Source: Paenibacillus pedocola
GTDB taxonomy: Bacteria > Bacillota > Bacilli > Paenibacillales > Paenibacillaceae
Assembly: GCF_031599675.1 (NCBI RefSeq)
Contig: NZ_CP134223.1
Location: forward strand, 4,774,001 to 4,838,000
DNA length: 64,000 bases
Direction: 5' to 3'
Made by a program: the position numbers and the translations under genes. The first letter of the stretch is position 1, and the number at the start of each line of letters is the position of its first letter. The notes under the pieces are model-generated. The model saw nothing but the letters and a program-made list of their open reading frames with translations, did no database searches and had not been told where the DNA came from. Below are positions 34,846 to 42,332 of this stretch, piece by piece.

Positions 34846-36276
34846 TTACCTTAGATGCTCTCTCAGCAGCAGCAGGAATTGCCTCAGGCCCCGCTCCATC
34901 TCAGCTTCCGTCATTTGTGAATAACAGAGCCGGATATGCCGGGAAGGCTTCTCGCCGGAATAACATACATCGCCCGGAAGAAAGGATATCCCCTCCTGCT
35001 CAGCCCGCGCATGCAGTCCTGCGATCCCTTCTGCTGCGGGCAGCTGCAGCCACAGGTTCAATCCTCCTTCCGGAAGATTCCAGGTGACTCCCGGCGGGGC
35101 ATGCTGCTTCAGCAGCTTTGCCGCTATCTCCATCCGTCCCCGCAAGGCAGCCCGCAGCTGCTCTGCGTAAGCCTCATATTTCCGGGCGATGAACGGAAGT
35201 ACCGCCCGCTGATTCAGCAGCGGACTGCCGAGGTCACTCGCTGACTTGGCGGCAATCAGCCTGGATAGGATATTGCCTCCGGCGGCAACACAAGCAATCC
35301 GGCAGCCCGGCGCAATGACTTTGCTGAAGCTTTTCATATAGACTACATGCCCCTCCTCATCTAAGGATTTGATAGGCGACGGCGGGGGCTTGTGGAAATA
35401 AAGATCACTGAACGGATCATCCTCGACAATGAGACAGCGGTAGCTTCTGGCCAGTTCCAGCAGCCGCTGTCTTCTTGTTATGCTCATAGTGACTCCGCTC
35501 GGATTCTGAAATGTAGGGTTGGTATAGATCAGCTTCGGCGGCCGCCGGTCACACAGCTTGGTCAGTACATCAATTCTCATTCCCTCATCGTCCATGGGTA
35601 CAAAGATCATCTCCGCTCCCCGTCCGGCAAAAACATCGATTGCTCCTGTGTAACTGGGCGCTTCCAGATATACAGTATCTCCCGGACCCACAAAAGTCCG
35701 GGCAACCAAATCAATCCCCTGCTGTGACCCGCTCGTAATCATTATGCCGGAGGCCTGTACAGAAACCCCGTGTTTTCTCAAATGCCGGGACATCACTTCA
35801 CGAAGCTCCGAATCCCCCTGGAAATTCCCGTAGGAGGCCATCAGCTCAGGCTGCTCAAGTACAAGCCGGGACATCGTCGATCCAATCTCATCCAGAGGAA
35901 GCAGATCACTGTGAATGGCTGCTATATGAAAGGGGTATTGCACATTAGAGTAATCAAAATTCCGCCAAAGCTGGGCCCGGGGCAAAAAATCATCATACCC
36001 GTCCTGCCATCCGGACCCGGCTTCCTGTGCTTTTTGCGGCTTCTTTGCCACAAAACAGCCCTTCCCCTGGCTGCACAGAATATGGCCATGGCTCTCCAAA
36101 TCGTCATAGGCTTTGCTCACCGTGACCTGGCTGACCTTCAAAGAGGAGGCCAGACTGCGTACAGAGGGCAGGCGCATGCCCGGCTGAAGCAGGCCGGACG
36201 TGATTCGCTGAGCCAGCGTCCCGCTGATTTGCTGCGGCAGGGACTTAGTGCTGCTGCGAACTAACTCAATATGCAT
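34846..36276 (-). CDS. MocR-type transcriptional regulator (GntR wHTH fused to aminotransferase fold)
   Basis: 476 residues. The N-terminal GntR winged helix (about 8-76; LPSVRSLASSLKVSQVTVSKAYDDLES) is fused to a class I aminotransferase-like domain with TSGSQQGIDL, YTNPTFQNPSG and the PLP lysine in MKSFSKVIAPGCR. Such regulators (GabR, PdxR, TauR) sense an amino compound or PLP and often control a divergent aminotransferase or transporter gene. Here the divergent partner starts 93 bp away. GTGGGAGG precedes the ATG. Convergent with the protease gene, with only 4 bp between stops. Confidence 0.93.
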   Translation of the reverse strand: MHIELVRSSTKSLPQQISGTLAQRITSGLLQPGMRLPSVRSLASSLKVSQVTVSKAYDDLESHGHILCSQGKGCFVAKKPQKAQEAGSGWQDGYDDFLPRAQLWRNFDYSNVQYPFHIAAIHSDLLPLDEIGSTMSRLVLEQPELMASYGNFQGDSELREVMSRHLRKHGVSVQASGIMITSGSQQGIDLVARTFVGPGDTVYLEAPSYTGAIDVFAGRGAEMIFVPMDDEGMRIDVLTKLCDRRPPKLIYTNPTFQNPSGVTMSITRRQRLLELARSYRCLIVEDDPFSDLYFHKPPPSPIKSLDEEGHVVYMKSFSKVIAPGCRIACVAAGGNILSRLIAAKSASDLGSPLLNQRAVLPFIARKYEAYAEQLRAALRGRMEIAAKLLKQHAPPGVTWNLPEGGLNLWLQLPAAEGIAGLHARAEQEGISFLPGDVCYSGEKPSRHIRLCYSQMTEAEMERGLRQFLLLLREHLR

Positions 36277-36290
36277 TTGGCCATCCTCCC

Positions 36291-36337
36291 ACTGTTATAT
36301 TCAGCGCTTTACTGTTATACCGCTATGCCGTTATGAT
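36291..36337. promoter_or_regulatory. Direct repeats and promoter between the MocR gene and the aminotransferase gene
   Basis: Two identical ACTGTTATA repeats at 36291-36299 and 36311-36319 (20 bp apart, two helical turns), with a degenerate third, CCGTTATGA, at 36328-36336. A plus-strand promoter is likely at TTACTG (36309-36314) and TATGAT (36332-36337) with a 17-bp spacer, so the second repeat covers the -35 and the third the -10. This fits the known MocR mode of binding direct repeats over the target promoter. Confidence 0.6.
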
Positions 36338-36369
36338 ACAACAAAATTCAATTGCGGGGAGCTTTTTTT

Positions 36370-37599
36370 ATGAAGATCAATTACGCTGAAATGACAGGTC
36401 ATCTCGGATCGTCAGCCGTTCGTGATATTCTCAAGGTTACACAGGGCAAGGATATCATCTCCCTGGCAGGCGGATTGCCCGGAGAGGATCTGTTTCCGGT
36501 GGAGGCTGTCCGTGAAGCCTATAACCGTGTGCTATCCGGAAGCGCCTCTTCGCTGCAATACGGGCTTACCGAAGGATATGCACCGCTGCGCGAGGCTGTA
36601 GCCGCCAGATTAACACTTCAGGGTATTCCCGTTCAAGCTGCCGATCTGCTCCTGACCACAGGCTCCCAGCAAGCCATCGATCTCTTCTGTAAAGTCCTGC
36701 TTGACCCGGGCGACACAGTGCTAATTGAAGCGCCCACTTATCTGGCCGCCCTGCAGGTATTGGGCTCTTACCGCGCTGATCTTCAGACCGTACAAAGCGA
36801 TGAATTCGGTATGCTGCCGGATCATCTGGAGGAACAGCTCCGGCTGCACCGTCCCAAGCTGCTCTACACCGTGCCCACCTTCAATAATCCCTCGGGCGCA
36901 AGCTGGAGCAGGGAACGCCGTGAACGAACGGTTGAACTATGCCGGCGCTACAACGTGCTGATTCTGGAAGACAACCCCTATGGTGAAATAACATTCGATG
37001 AAACCCCGGGAGCCTATCCGCCAACCATGGCTTCCATTGACAGAAGCTCCGGCGATGACAACTGTGTCGTGTACACCGGTACCTTCTCCAAAATCGTTGC
37101 CCCCGCCCTGCGCACCGGCTGGATTACCGGACCCTCTGAGCTGATCCAAATGATCGCAAAAGCGAAGCAGGCTGCTGACCTGCACTCCAGTGCAATTGAC
37201 CAGCGCGCCTTGCATGAATTACTTCAGGGATTTGATATTGATGCGCATATCCGTGTCATTTCACGGGAATATCATTCACGGATGAAGCGGCTCTCCGGCG
37301 AACTGTCCGGACGGGGCTGGGAGGGAGCCAGCTTCAGCGAGCCGCGGGGCGGAATGTTTCTGTGGCTGAAGCTTGCGCCGGATATTAACACTACCGAGCT
37401 TCTTCCACTGGCCGTAGAGCAGGGTGTAGCGTTTGTCCCCGGTGCAGTGTTCTATGCAGCCGATCCGCTTACGAACGCGATGCGCCTAAACTTCACGCAT
37501 ACCCCTCCAGCACTGGTACCGCTTGCTGTACAGCGGCTTGAGACGGCACTGGAGAACTATACGCGGAAATCTGTAAAGGCAATGGGAACAATCGTCTAG
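36370..37599 (+). CDS. PLP-dependent aminotransferase, class I/II (aminoadipate/MocR-like)
   Basis: 409 residues from ATG 36370 after GGGGAG. Fold type I aminotransferase without a DNA-binding domain: ISLAGGLPGEDLFP near the N-terminus, TTGSQQAIDL, YTVPTFNNPSG, EDNPYGE, the Schiff-base Lys in TGTFSKIVAPALRTGW, and MRLNFTH near the C-terminus. The pattern is close to 2-aminoadipate and multi-substrate (LysN/ArAT-IIb) enzymes; the substrate is not settled. Divergent from the MocR regulator, its probable controller. Confidence 0.9.
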   Translation: MKINYAEMTGHLGSSAVRDILKVTQGKDIISLAGGLPGEDLFPVEAVREAYNRVLSGSASSLQYGLTEGYAPLREAVAARLTLQGIPVQAADLLLTTGSQQAIDLFCKVLLDPGDTVLIEAPTYLAALQVLGSYRADLQTVQSDEFGMLPDHLEEQLRLHRPKLLYTVPTFNNPSGASWSRERRERTVELCRRYNVLILEDNPYGEITFDETPGAYPPTMASIDRSSGDDNCVVYTGTFSKIVAPALRTGWITGPSELIQMIAKAKQAADLHSSAIDQRALHELLQGFDIDAHIRVISREYHSRMKRLSGELSGRGWEGASFSEPRGGMFLWLKLAPDINTTELLPLAVEQGVAFVPGAVFYAADPLTNAMRLNFTHTPPALVPLAVQRLETALENYTRKSVKAMGTIV

Positions 37600-37616
37600 G
37601 CAGCCTGAATGTTTCT

Positions 37617-37820
37617 TGTTTCACCCACTTTGCCTCTTGGGCCAAATTCAAAGGGATTTATCCCGTTCATTTCACCCAGTTTGCCACTTGAGCTAATATC
37701 AAAGGGATTTTTCCCGCTCATTTTGCCCAGTTTGCCCTATAGCCTGAATTCAAAGGGATTTATCCCGTTCATTTCACCCAGTTTGCCCTATGAGTCGAAA
37801 TCAAAGGGATTTTTCCTCGA
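37617..37820. repeat. Tandem repeat, four units of 51 bp
   Basis: The marker TCAAAGGGATT begins at 37648, 37699, 37750 and 37801, an exact 51-bp period. Each unit carries GGGAT-TTATCCC- or GGGATTTTTCCC-type inverted repeats. Units alternate between two variants (TTATCCCGTTCATTTCACCC and TTTCCCGCTCATTTTGCCC), so a 102-bp higher-order unit may have duplicated. It sits between the aminotransferase gene and the rnpB terminator. Confidence 0.9.
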
Positions 37821-37825
37821 AATCT

Positions 37826-37856
37826 AAAAAAAGCGGTCTTCCAAAAGGAAGGCCGC
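37826..37856 (-). terminator. Terminator of rnpB
   Basis: Stem AGCGGCCTTCC / GGAAGACCGCT with a TTTT loop and seven T on the minus strand. Confidence 0.88.
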
Positions 37857-37902
37857 TGTCTTGTCGTATATAAGCTTCGTACTATCACTATGAGTTGTCA
37901 GT

Positions 37903-38315
37903 TAGGAAAGTTTGCCGTAAGCCGGGTTCTGTGCTCGTTGTGGTTCAACCGGGAACTACCCTCCCACCATAAGCGACAATCATCTATCTAGGCCGTACAT
38001 TACTGCACAGCTCCAGCGACCAACCTAGACACGCCTCAGGCGAAGGCTGCTCTTCCGGTAAAGGAAGCGCTGTGTCTCATTAGGTCTTGCTCCAGATGGG
38101 GTTTACCAGGAACGAAGTCACCAGCGTTCCTCGGGGTCTCTTACACCTCGGTTCCATCCTTGCCTGTGCCGCCCGAAAGCGGCCATCGGCGGTCCATTTC
38201 TGTGGCACTATCCTTCGGCTCGCGCCGACTGGACGTTATCCAGCACCCTGCCTTGTGGAGCCCGGACTTTCCTCCCGCGGCTAAGCCGCCGGCGATTGTC
38301 TGTCAAACTTCCCGA
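37903..38315 (-). ncRNA. rnpB: RNase P RNA (appears to be type A)
   Basis: On the minus strand the conserved core reads GAGGAAAGTCCGGGCTCC (P4 5' strand region), GGCAGGGTGCTGG, GTGCCACAGAAA, CTGGTAAACCCC, AGATAGATGATTG and, near the 3' end, CAGAACCCGGCTTAC. The ends pair as P1 (GGAAGTTTG with CAAACTTTCC), giving about 410 nt. Several segments (GGGCTCC, the GGGTGC loop, GGAGCAAG) look like the E. coli-type (A) RNA and not B. subtilis type B. The RNA is the catalytic subunit that matures tRNA 5' ends. Exact ends are estimated from P1 and the promoter. Confidence 0.93.
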
Positions 38316-38327
38316 ACAACATTGTAT

Positions 38328-38356
38328 ATTATACAGACTTGCACCAGTCTGCACAA
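38328..38356 (-). promoter_or_regulatory. Promoter of rnpB
   Basis: Minus-strand TATAAT (38328-38333) with a TTGTGC -35 (38351-38356) at a 17-bp spacer. The start falls 10-15 nt before P1. Confidence 0.65.
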
Positions 38357-38374
38357 GTGTAAAATAAAGGAACT

Positions 38375-39490
38375 TTACAGAAACTTGAAAGGCTCTGTGT
38401 CAATTTGCGAAGCATAAACTGCGGTACCATACTTATGTTCCGCCAGTTTACTGCTCATCCACTCCGCCACATGCTCCTTCATAATCTTCTCCGCATTATG
38501 TCCCGGATCGATTAGGGCAATCCCGGCCAGAAAGGCATCCTGCGCCGTATGGTAATCCACATCACCGGTTACCAGCACATCAGCTCCCTTAAAGATGGCA
38601 CTGTTATAGTATTTGGCACCGGATCCGCCCATCACCGCGGCTTTGCGGACCGGACGGTTTAGGTTACCTACGACACGTACATGATCCACCTTCAACCCGC
38701 GCTTAACCGTTTCGATGAATTCACCTAATGTCGTCGGCTCTTTAAGCTTGCCTACTCTGCCCAGTCCAAGGCTCCGGCCTTTGAGATCCATCGAATAGAG
38801 ATCGTACGCAACCTCTTCATATGGATGTGCCTTCAGCATGGCCTGGACCACCTTATTGCGGATGGAGAGCGGAACAATCGTTTCGATGCGGATTTCCTCG
38901 GCACGCTCCATTTTGCCTGCTTCCCCAATATAAGGGTCGGAGCCTTCACGCGGAACAAAAGTACCATAGCCCTCAATATTGAAGCTGCAATGGCTGTAAT
39001 TCCCGATCCACCCCGCACCGGCATTCAGGATCGCATCGAGTACCTTCTGATGATGGTCTTTCGGCACGAATACGACCAGCTTGGACAGCTGTTCCGTATG
39101 AATATCCTTGATCGGCGCCCCGTTCTCAATACCAAGCGCTTCCGCCATCCAATCGTTCATTCCGCCTTCGGCTACATCAAGATTGGTGTGGCTGATATAG
39201 ACCGCGATGTCATTTTTGATCAGCTTTTCATAGAGCTTCCCCATAGGAGTATCGGTCTGAATCCCCTTAATCGGCCGGAAAATAATCGCATGATGGGCAA
39301 TAATCAGATTGCAGCCCTTAGCAATGGCTTCGTCCACAATGGCGTCGTTGACATCGAGGGCAACCAGCACGCCGCTGATTTCCTTCTGCAGGCTGCCAAG
39401 CTGAAGGCCTACATTATCCCATTCTTCCGCCAGATGCTTCGGGGCAAGCTGCTCCATATAGCCAATTACAGTTTGTCCTTTGGCAAACAT
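38375..39490 (-). CDS. yqfO: Nif3-like dinuclear metal center protein (YqfO)
   Basis: 371 residues. The N-terminal half has IIAHHAIIFRPIK and the C-terminal half GDVDYHTA and DPGHNAE, which together carry the two-metal site. The middle (about 130-225) is the PII/CutA-like insert typical of Firmicute YqfO. Nif3-like proteins form hexamers; the activity is debated and the GTP cyclohydrolase type 2 name is only by homology. It overlaps trmK by 25 bp, as in the yqfN-yqfO pair of B. subtilis. Confidence 0.92.
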   Translation of the reverse strand: MFAKGQTVIGYMEQLAPKHLAEEWDNVGLQLGSLQKEISGVLVALDVNDAIVDEAIAKGCNLIIAHHAIIFRPIKGIQTDTPMGKLYEKLIKNDIAVYISHTNLDVAEGGMNDWMAEALGIENGAPIKDIHTEQLSKLVVFVPKDHHQKVLDAILNAGAGWIGNYSHCSFNIEGYGTFVPREGSDPYIGEAGKMERAEEIRIETIVPLSIRNKVVQAMLKAHPYEEVAYDLYSMDLKGRSLGLGRVGKLKEPTTLGEFIETVKRGLKVDHVRVVGNLNRPVRKAAVMGGSGAKYYNSAIFKGADVLVTGDVDYHTAQDAFLAGIALIDPGHNAEKIMKEHVAEWMSSKLAEHKYGTAVYASQIDTEPFKFL

Positions 39491-40242
39491 TCCAGCACCT
39501 CCGAAATTTTCTTGATCTGCGCCCGGATTTTACTCCGTTTCTCTTCCGCCGAATCAAGCTCCGAGCGGGACAACGAGCCAAGAATGCCTTCCAGCTTGGC
39601 AATTTCGCCCTGCCATTTAGCGGTAAATACGGCATTCGGCCTCTCCAGCAGCCAAGGTCCCATTTGCAGCAGCATGTCCGGGCTGCAGATAACTCCTCCT
39701 GGCAGCACCCGCTCTAGATACAGCTGCTCATTGGTCAGTCCGAAAGCATCCCCTTCAGGATAGGCTGTCAGCACTTCGTAGATTTTGCCGTCCTCTTCAA
39801 GAATATGCTCGGCCGTCACTACCCAGCCGTTATTCAGCAGCCAGCGGCGCAAAATATCCTCGCCCACATTCGGCTGCAACGCCAGCGTCTTCACACCCTC
39901 CAGCTTGCCGAGGGCCTGGCCGCGGCCCAAAATGGCAGCGATCAGCGATCCGCCCATTCCGGCAATCGTGATGCAGTCTGCTTCGCCCGGTTCAAGCACT
40001 TCAAGCCCGTCACCGCGCCGTACAACGATTTGTTTGCCGAGTCCGGCCTCTGCAACGCCTTTAAGCGCCGCCTCATACGGACCCTGATTTACTTCACCTG
40101 CAATTGCCGAAACAGCTTTTCCGCTCTCAACAGCAGCTACAGGAAGCAGCGCGTGATCGGAGCCGATATCGGCGAGCCTGCTTCCTTCCGGCACCTGATC
40201 CAGCAGAAGCTGCAGCCGGTCTGATAATTTTACTTTGTTCAT
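39466..40242 (-). CDS. trmK: tRNA (adenine(22)-N(1))-methyltransferase TrmK
   Basis: 258 residues. The start MNKVKLSDRLQLLL at 40242 overlaps the upstream stop (ATGA). Rossmann methyltransferase with the SAM motif LADIGSDHALLPV (about 23-35), TIAGMGGSLIAAIL and the late LALQPNVGEDILRRWL. A C-terminal coiled coil (about 200-255) is normal for TrmK. It makes m1A22 in tRNA of Gram-positive bacteria. The N-terminal 47 codons of the longer frame are not used. Confidence 0.94.
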   Translation of the reverse strand: MNKVKLSDRLQLLLDQVPEGSRLADIGSDHALLPVAAVESGKAVSAIAGEVNQGPYEAALKGVAEAGLGKQIVVRRGDGLEVLEPGEADCITIAGMGGSLIAAILGRGQALGKLEGVKTLALQPNVGEDILRRWLLNNGWVVTAEHILEEDGKIYEVLTAYPEGDAFGLTNEQLYLERVLPGGVICSPDMLLQMGPWLLERPNAVFTAKWQGEIAKLEGILGSLSRSELDSAEEKRSKIRAQIKKISEVLECLPKDKL

Positions 40243-41078
40243 GAGGCCACCCACGTTATCCATTTTTTTCGGAAAATAAACAGCAGAGCCAATCCGGCAG
40301 CAACCTTCACTATCAATAACAGTGACACCCAGCCCGGATAGCCCTGTCTTAGCCACAATGCATCGACCTCCGGCATTAGCCACAGCGACACGCCGACTCC
40401 CAGATAGACACCTGACACTCCGCTGACCTTATGATAAAGCAGCCAGCTTAACCAGACCATCAACACACATAGCGGCAGCCAGATCAGCTCCAGCTCCAGC
40501 ATTGAGGCATCCGGACGCATTTGCCCGGAGAATCCGGCATACAGGAGTGCCCAAAAGGCAAAGCCGCAGTAGTGCAGCAGACCAATCCGCAGGGTGAACC
40601 CCAGCACGCACCACAGCAGCCCGCAGCCCGCAATCAGCAGAGGTCTCCAAAAGTCAGGATCAAGGTCATGCAGTGCGATCAGCCATAGGCCAAAACCCAG
40701 TGTCAGCACACTGCCGACTCCAGCCAGGAGGAGGCTGATCATATTATTACGGTCCCGGTAAATGGCCGAATAACCGTAACAGACCACTAAAACACAGAGT
40801 GCTGTTGCAAGTTGCAAAGGCCAGGGAAAAACGCTAAAATAAAGACTAATCAAGAAAATCAAGGAAATAATTCCAAAACCAAACAACCAAACTTTGATGC
40901 TTCCCTGCTGTAGATTTTGCAGCGATACCGGATTGCTGTCCTTGATCTCCGCCTCATCATTGTAAAGGTTGGTCAGGAAGTCACAATATTGTTCCGGCAG
41001 CAGCTTGCTTCTTCTCCAGTACTGAATTTCTCTTATAATAATTTCACGTTTTTCCAGATTCAACGGCTTATCCCTCAT
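40239..41078 (-). CDS. Multi-pass membrane protein, unknown, between rpoD and trmK
   Basis: 279 residues. A soluble N-terminal region (1-60) with a short helical motif (IIIREIQYWRRSKLLPEQYCDFLTNLY) is followed by about eight membrane helices. The N-terminal segment resembles DUF2157-type membrane proteins, but the match is weak. In B. subtilis the cytochrome gene cccA occupies this place. It is translationally coupled to trmK. Function unknown. Confidence 0.65.
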   Translation of the reverse strand: MRDKPLNLEKREIIIREIQYWRRSKLLPEQYCDFLTNLYNDEAEIKDSNPVSLQNLQQGSIKVWLFGFGIISLIFLISLYFSVFPWPLQLATALCVLVVCYGYSAIYRDRNNMISLLLAGVGSVLTLGFGLWLIALHDLDPDFWRPLLIAGCGLLWCVLGFTLRIGLLHYCGFAFWALLYAGFSGQMRPDASMLELELIWLPLCVLMVWLSWLLYHKVSGVSGVYLGVGVSLWLMPEVDALWLRQGYPGWVSLLLIVKVAAGLALLFIFRKKWITWVAS

Positions 41079-41107
41079 TTCACCCTTGCGCTAGATGCTT
41101 TCTCAAG

Positions 41108-41142
41108 CTAAAAGAACCTCCTGCCACTATGCAGCAGAAGGT
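41108..41142 (-). terminator. Terminator after rpoD
   Basis: 9-bp stem ACCTTCTGC / GCAGGAGGT with a 9-nt loop, then TCTTTTA on the minus strand. It separates rpoD from the membrane-protein gene. Confidence 0.7.
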
Positions 41143-41155
41143 CCGGTTATCGAAT

Positions 41156-42292
41156 CTATTCGAGGAAATCCTTAAGCCGTTTGCTGCGGCTCGGGTGACG
41201 CAGCTTGCGCAGCGCCTTGGCTTCGATCTGACGAATCCGCTCACGCGTAACACCGAATACTTTGCCGACTTCCTCAAGCGTTCTTGTCCGTCCGTCATCC
41301 AGACCGAAACGGAGTCTAAGCACGTTCTCTTCACGCTCAGTGAGCGTGTCCAGCACATCCTCCAGCTGTTCCTTCAGCAGTTCATAAGCAGCGGCGTCCG
41401 CAGGCGCCAGCGCCTCCTGATCCTCGATGAAATCGCCGAGATGCGAATCATCCTCTTCCCCGATAGGGGTTTCCAGCGATACCGGTTCCTGAGCAATCTT
41501 CATGATTTCTCTAACCTTCTCAACTGTCAGCTCCATTTCTGCAGCAATTTCCTCCGGCGAAGGCTCACGTCCCAGTTCCTGCAGCAGCTGGCGGGAGACA
41601 CGGATCAATTTGTTGATCGTTTCCACCATATGCACAGGAATACGGATCGTACGCGCCTGGTCAGCGATAGCCCGGGTGATCGCCTGGCGAATCCACCATG
41701 TAGCATAGGTACTGAATTTGAATCCTTTGTTGTGGTCAAACTTCTCCACTGCTTTGATCAGACCCATATTGCCTTCCTGAATCAAATCCAGGAACAGCAT
41801 GCCGCGTCCGACATAACGTTTGGCGATACTTACTACGAGACGCAGGTTGGCTTCGGCCAGACGGCGTTTGGCTTCCTCGTCACCATTTTTGATCCGCATA
41901 GCCAGCTCAACTTCATCATCAGCCGAGAGCAGTGGCACACGTCCGATTTCCTTCAAATACATCCGGACTGGATCGTTAATTTTGATTCCCGGCGGCAAGG
42001 ACAAATCGTCATCGAAGCTGAAATCATCACTATCGCTGTTCTCATTGTCCTCACTCTGCCGAAGCGGATTGGAGCCTTCTTCATCATTCTCATTGACAAC
42101 CTCAATCCCGAGGTCGCTGAGCTGCTCGTAGAATTCCTCCATCTGCTCGGGGTCTTGATCAAACGGCGACAATTTCTCCATAATATCTTTGTAATTCAAT
42201 GATGATCTTTTCTTGCCGTGTTCAATAAGCTGGTCCTTAACCTGATCCAGAGTAAATTCTGCTTCCAGTTCAGTATGCTGATCGTTCGCCAT
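41156..42292 (-). CDS. rpoD: Primary sigma factor RpoD (SigA)
   Basis: 378 residues. Region 1.1 is short and acidic at the N-terminus; region 1.2 (DPVRMYLKEIG), region 2 (NLRLVVSIAKRYVGRGMLFLDLIQEGN, then FKFSTYATWWIRQAITRAIADQ), region 3 and region 4 (RLRFGLDDGRTRTLEEVGKVFGVTRERIRQIE) are all intact. It directs RNA polymerase to housekeeping promoters. It follows dnaG by 40 bp in the conserved macromolecular synthesis operon. The linker after residue 50 is rich in Asp and Ser (SDSDDFSFDDD). Confidence 0.98.
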   Translation of the reverse strand: MANDQHTELEAEFTLDQVKDQLIEHGKKRSSLNYKDIMEKLSPFDQDPEQMEEFYEQLSDLGIEVVNENDEEGSNPLRQSEDNENSDSDDFSFDDDLSLPPGIKINDPVRMYLKEIGRVPLLSADDEVELAMRIKNGDEEAKRRLAEANLRLVVSIAKRYVGRGMLFLDLIQEGNMGLIKAVEKFDHNKGFKFSTYATWWIRQAITRAIADQARTIRIPVHMVETINKLIRVSRQLLQELGREPSPEEIAAEMELTVEKVREIMKIAQEPVSLETPIGEEDDSHLGDFIEDQEALAPADAAAYELLKEQLEDVLDTLTEREENVLRLRFGLDDGRTRTLEEVGKVFGVTRERIRQIEAKALRKLRHPSRSKRLKDFLE

Positions 42293-42332
42293 AATTCGAC
42301 TCCCTCCTCCCTAGGTACATCCTGTCAAATTC

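Larger units (their letters stand above)
37600..37902. other. Intergenic region before the rnpB 3' end
   Basis: 303 bp filled by the 51-bp tandem repeats (37617-37820) and the rnpB terminator (37826-37856). An open frame of 72 codons across the repeat only reflects the period being a multiple of three. Confidence 0.7.

Noticed and set aside
37609..37827. 72-codon open frame over the 51-bp repeats
   Set aside because: The frame exists only because the repeat period is a multiple of three; there is no ribosome site and the composition is repetitive.
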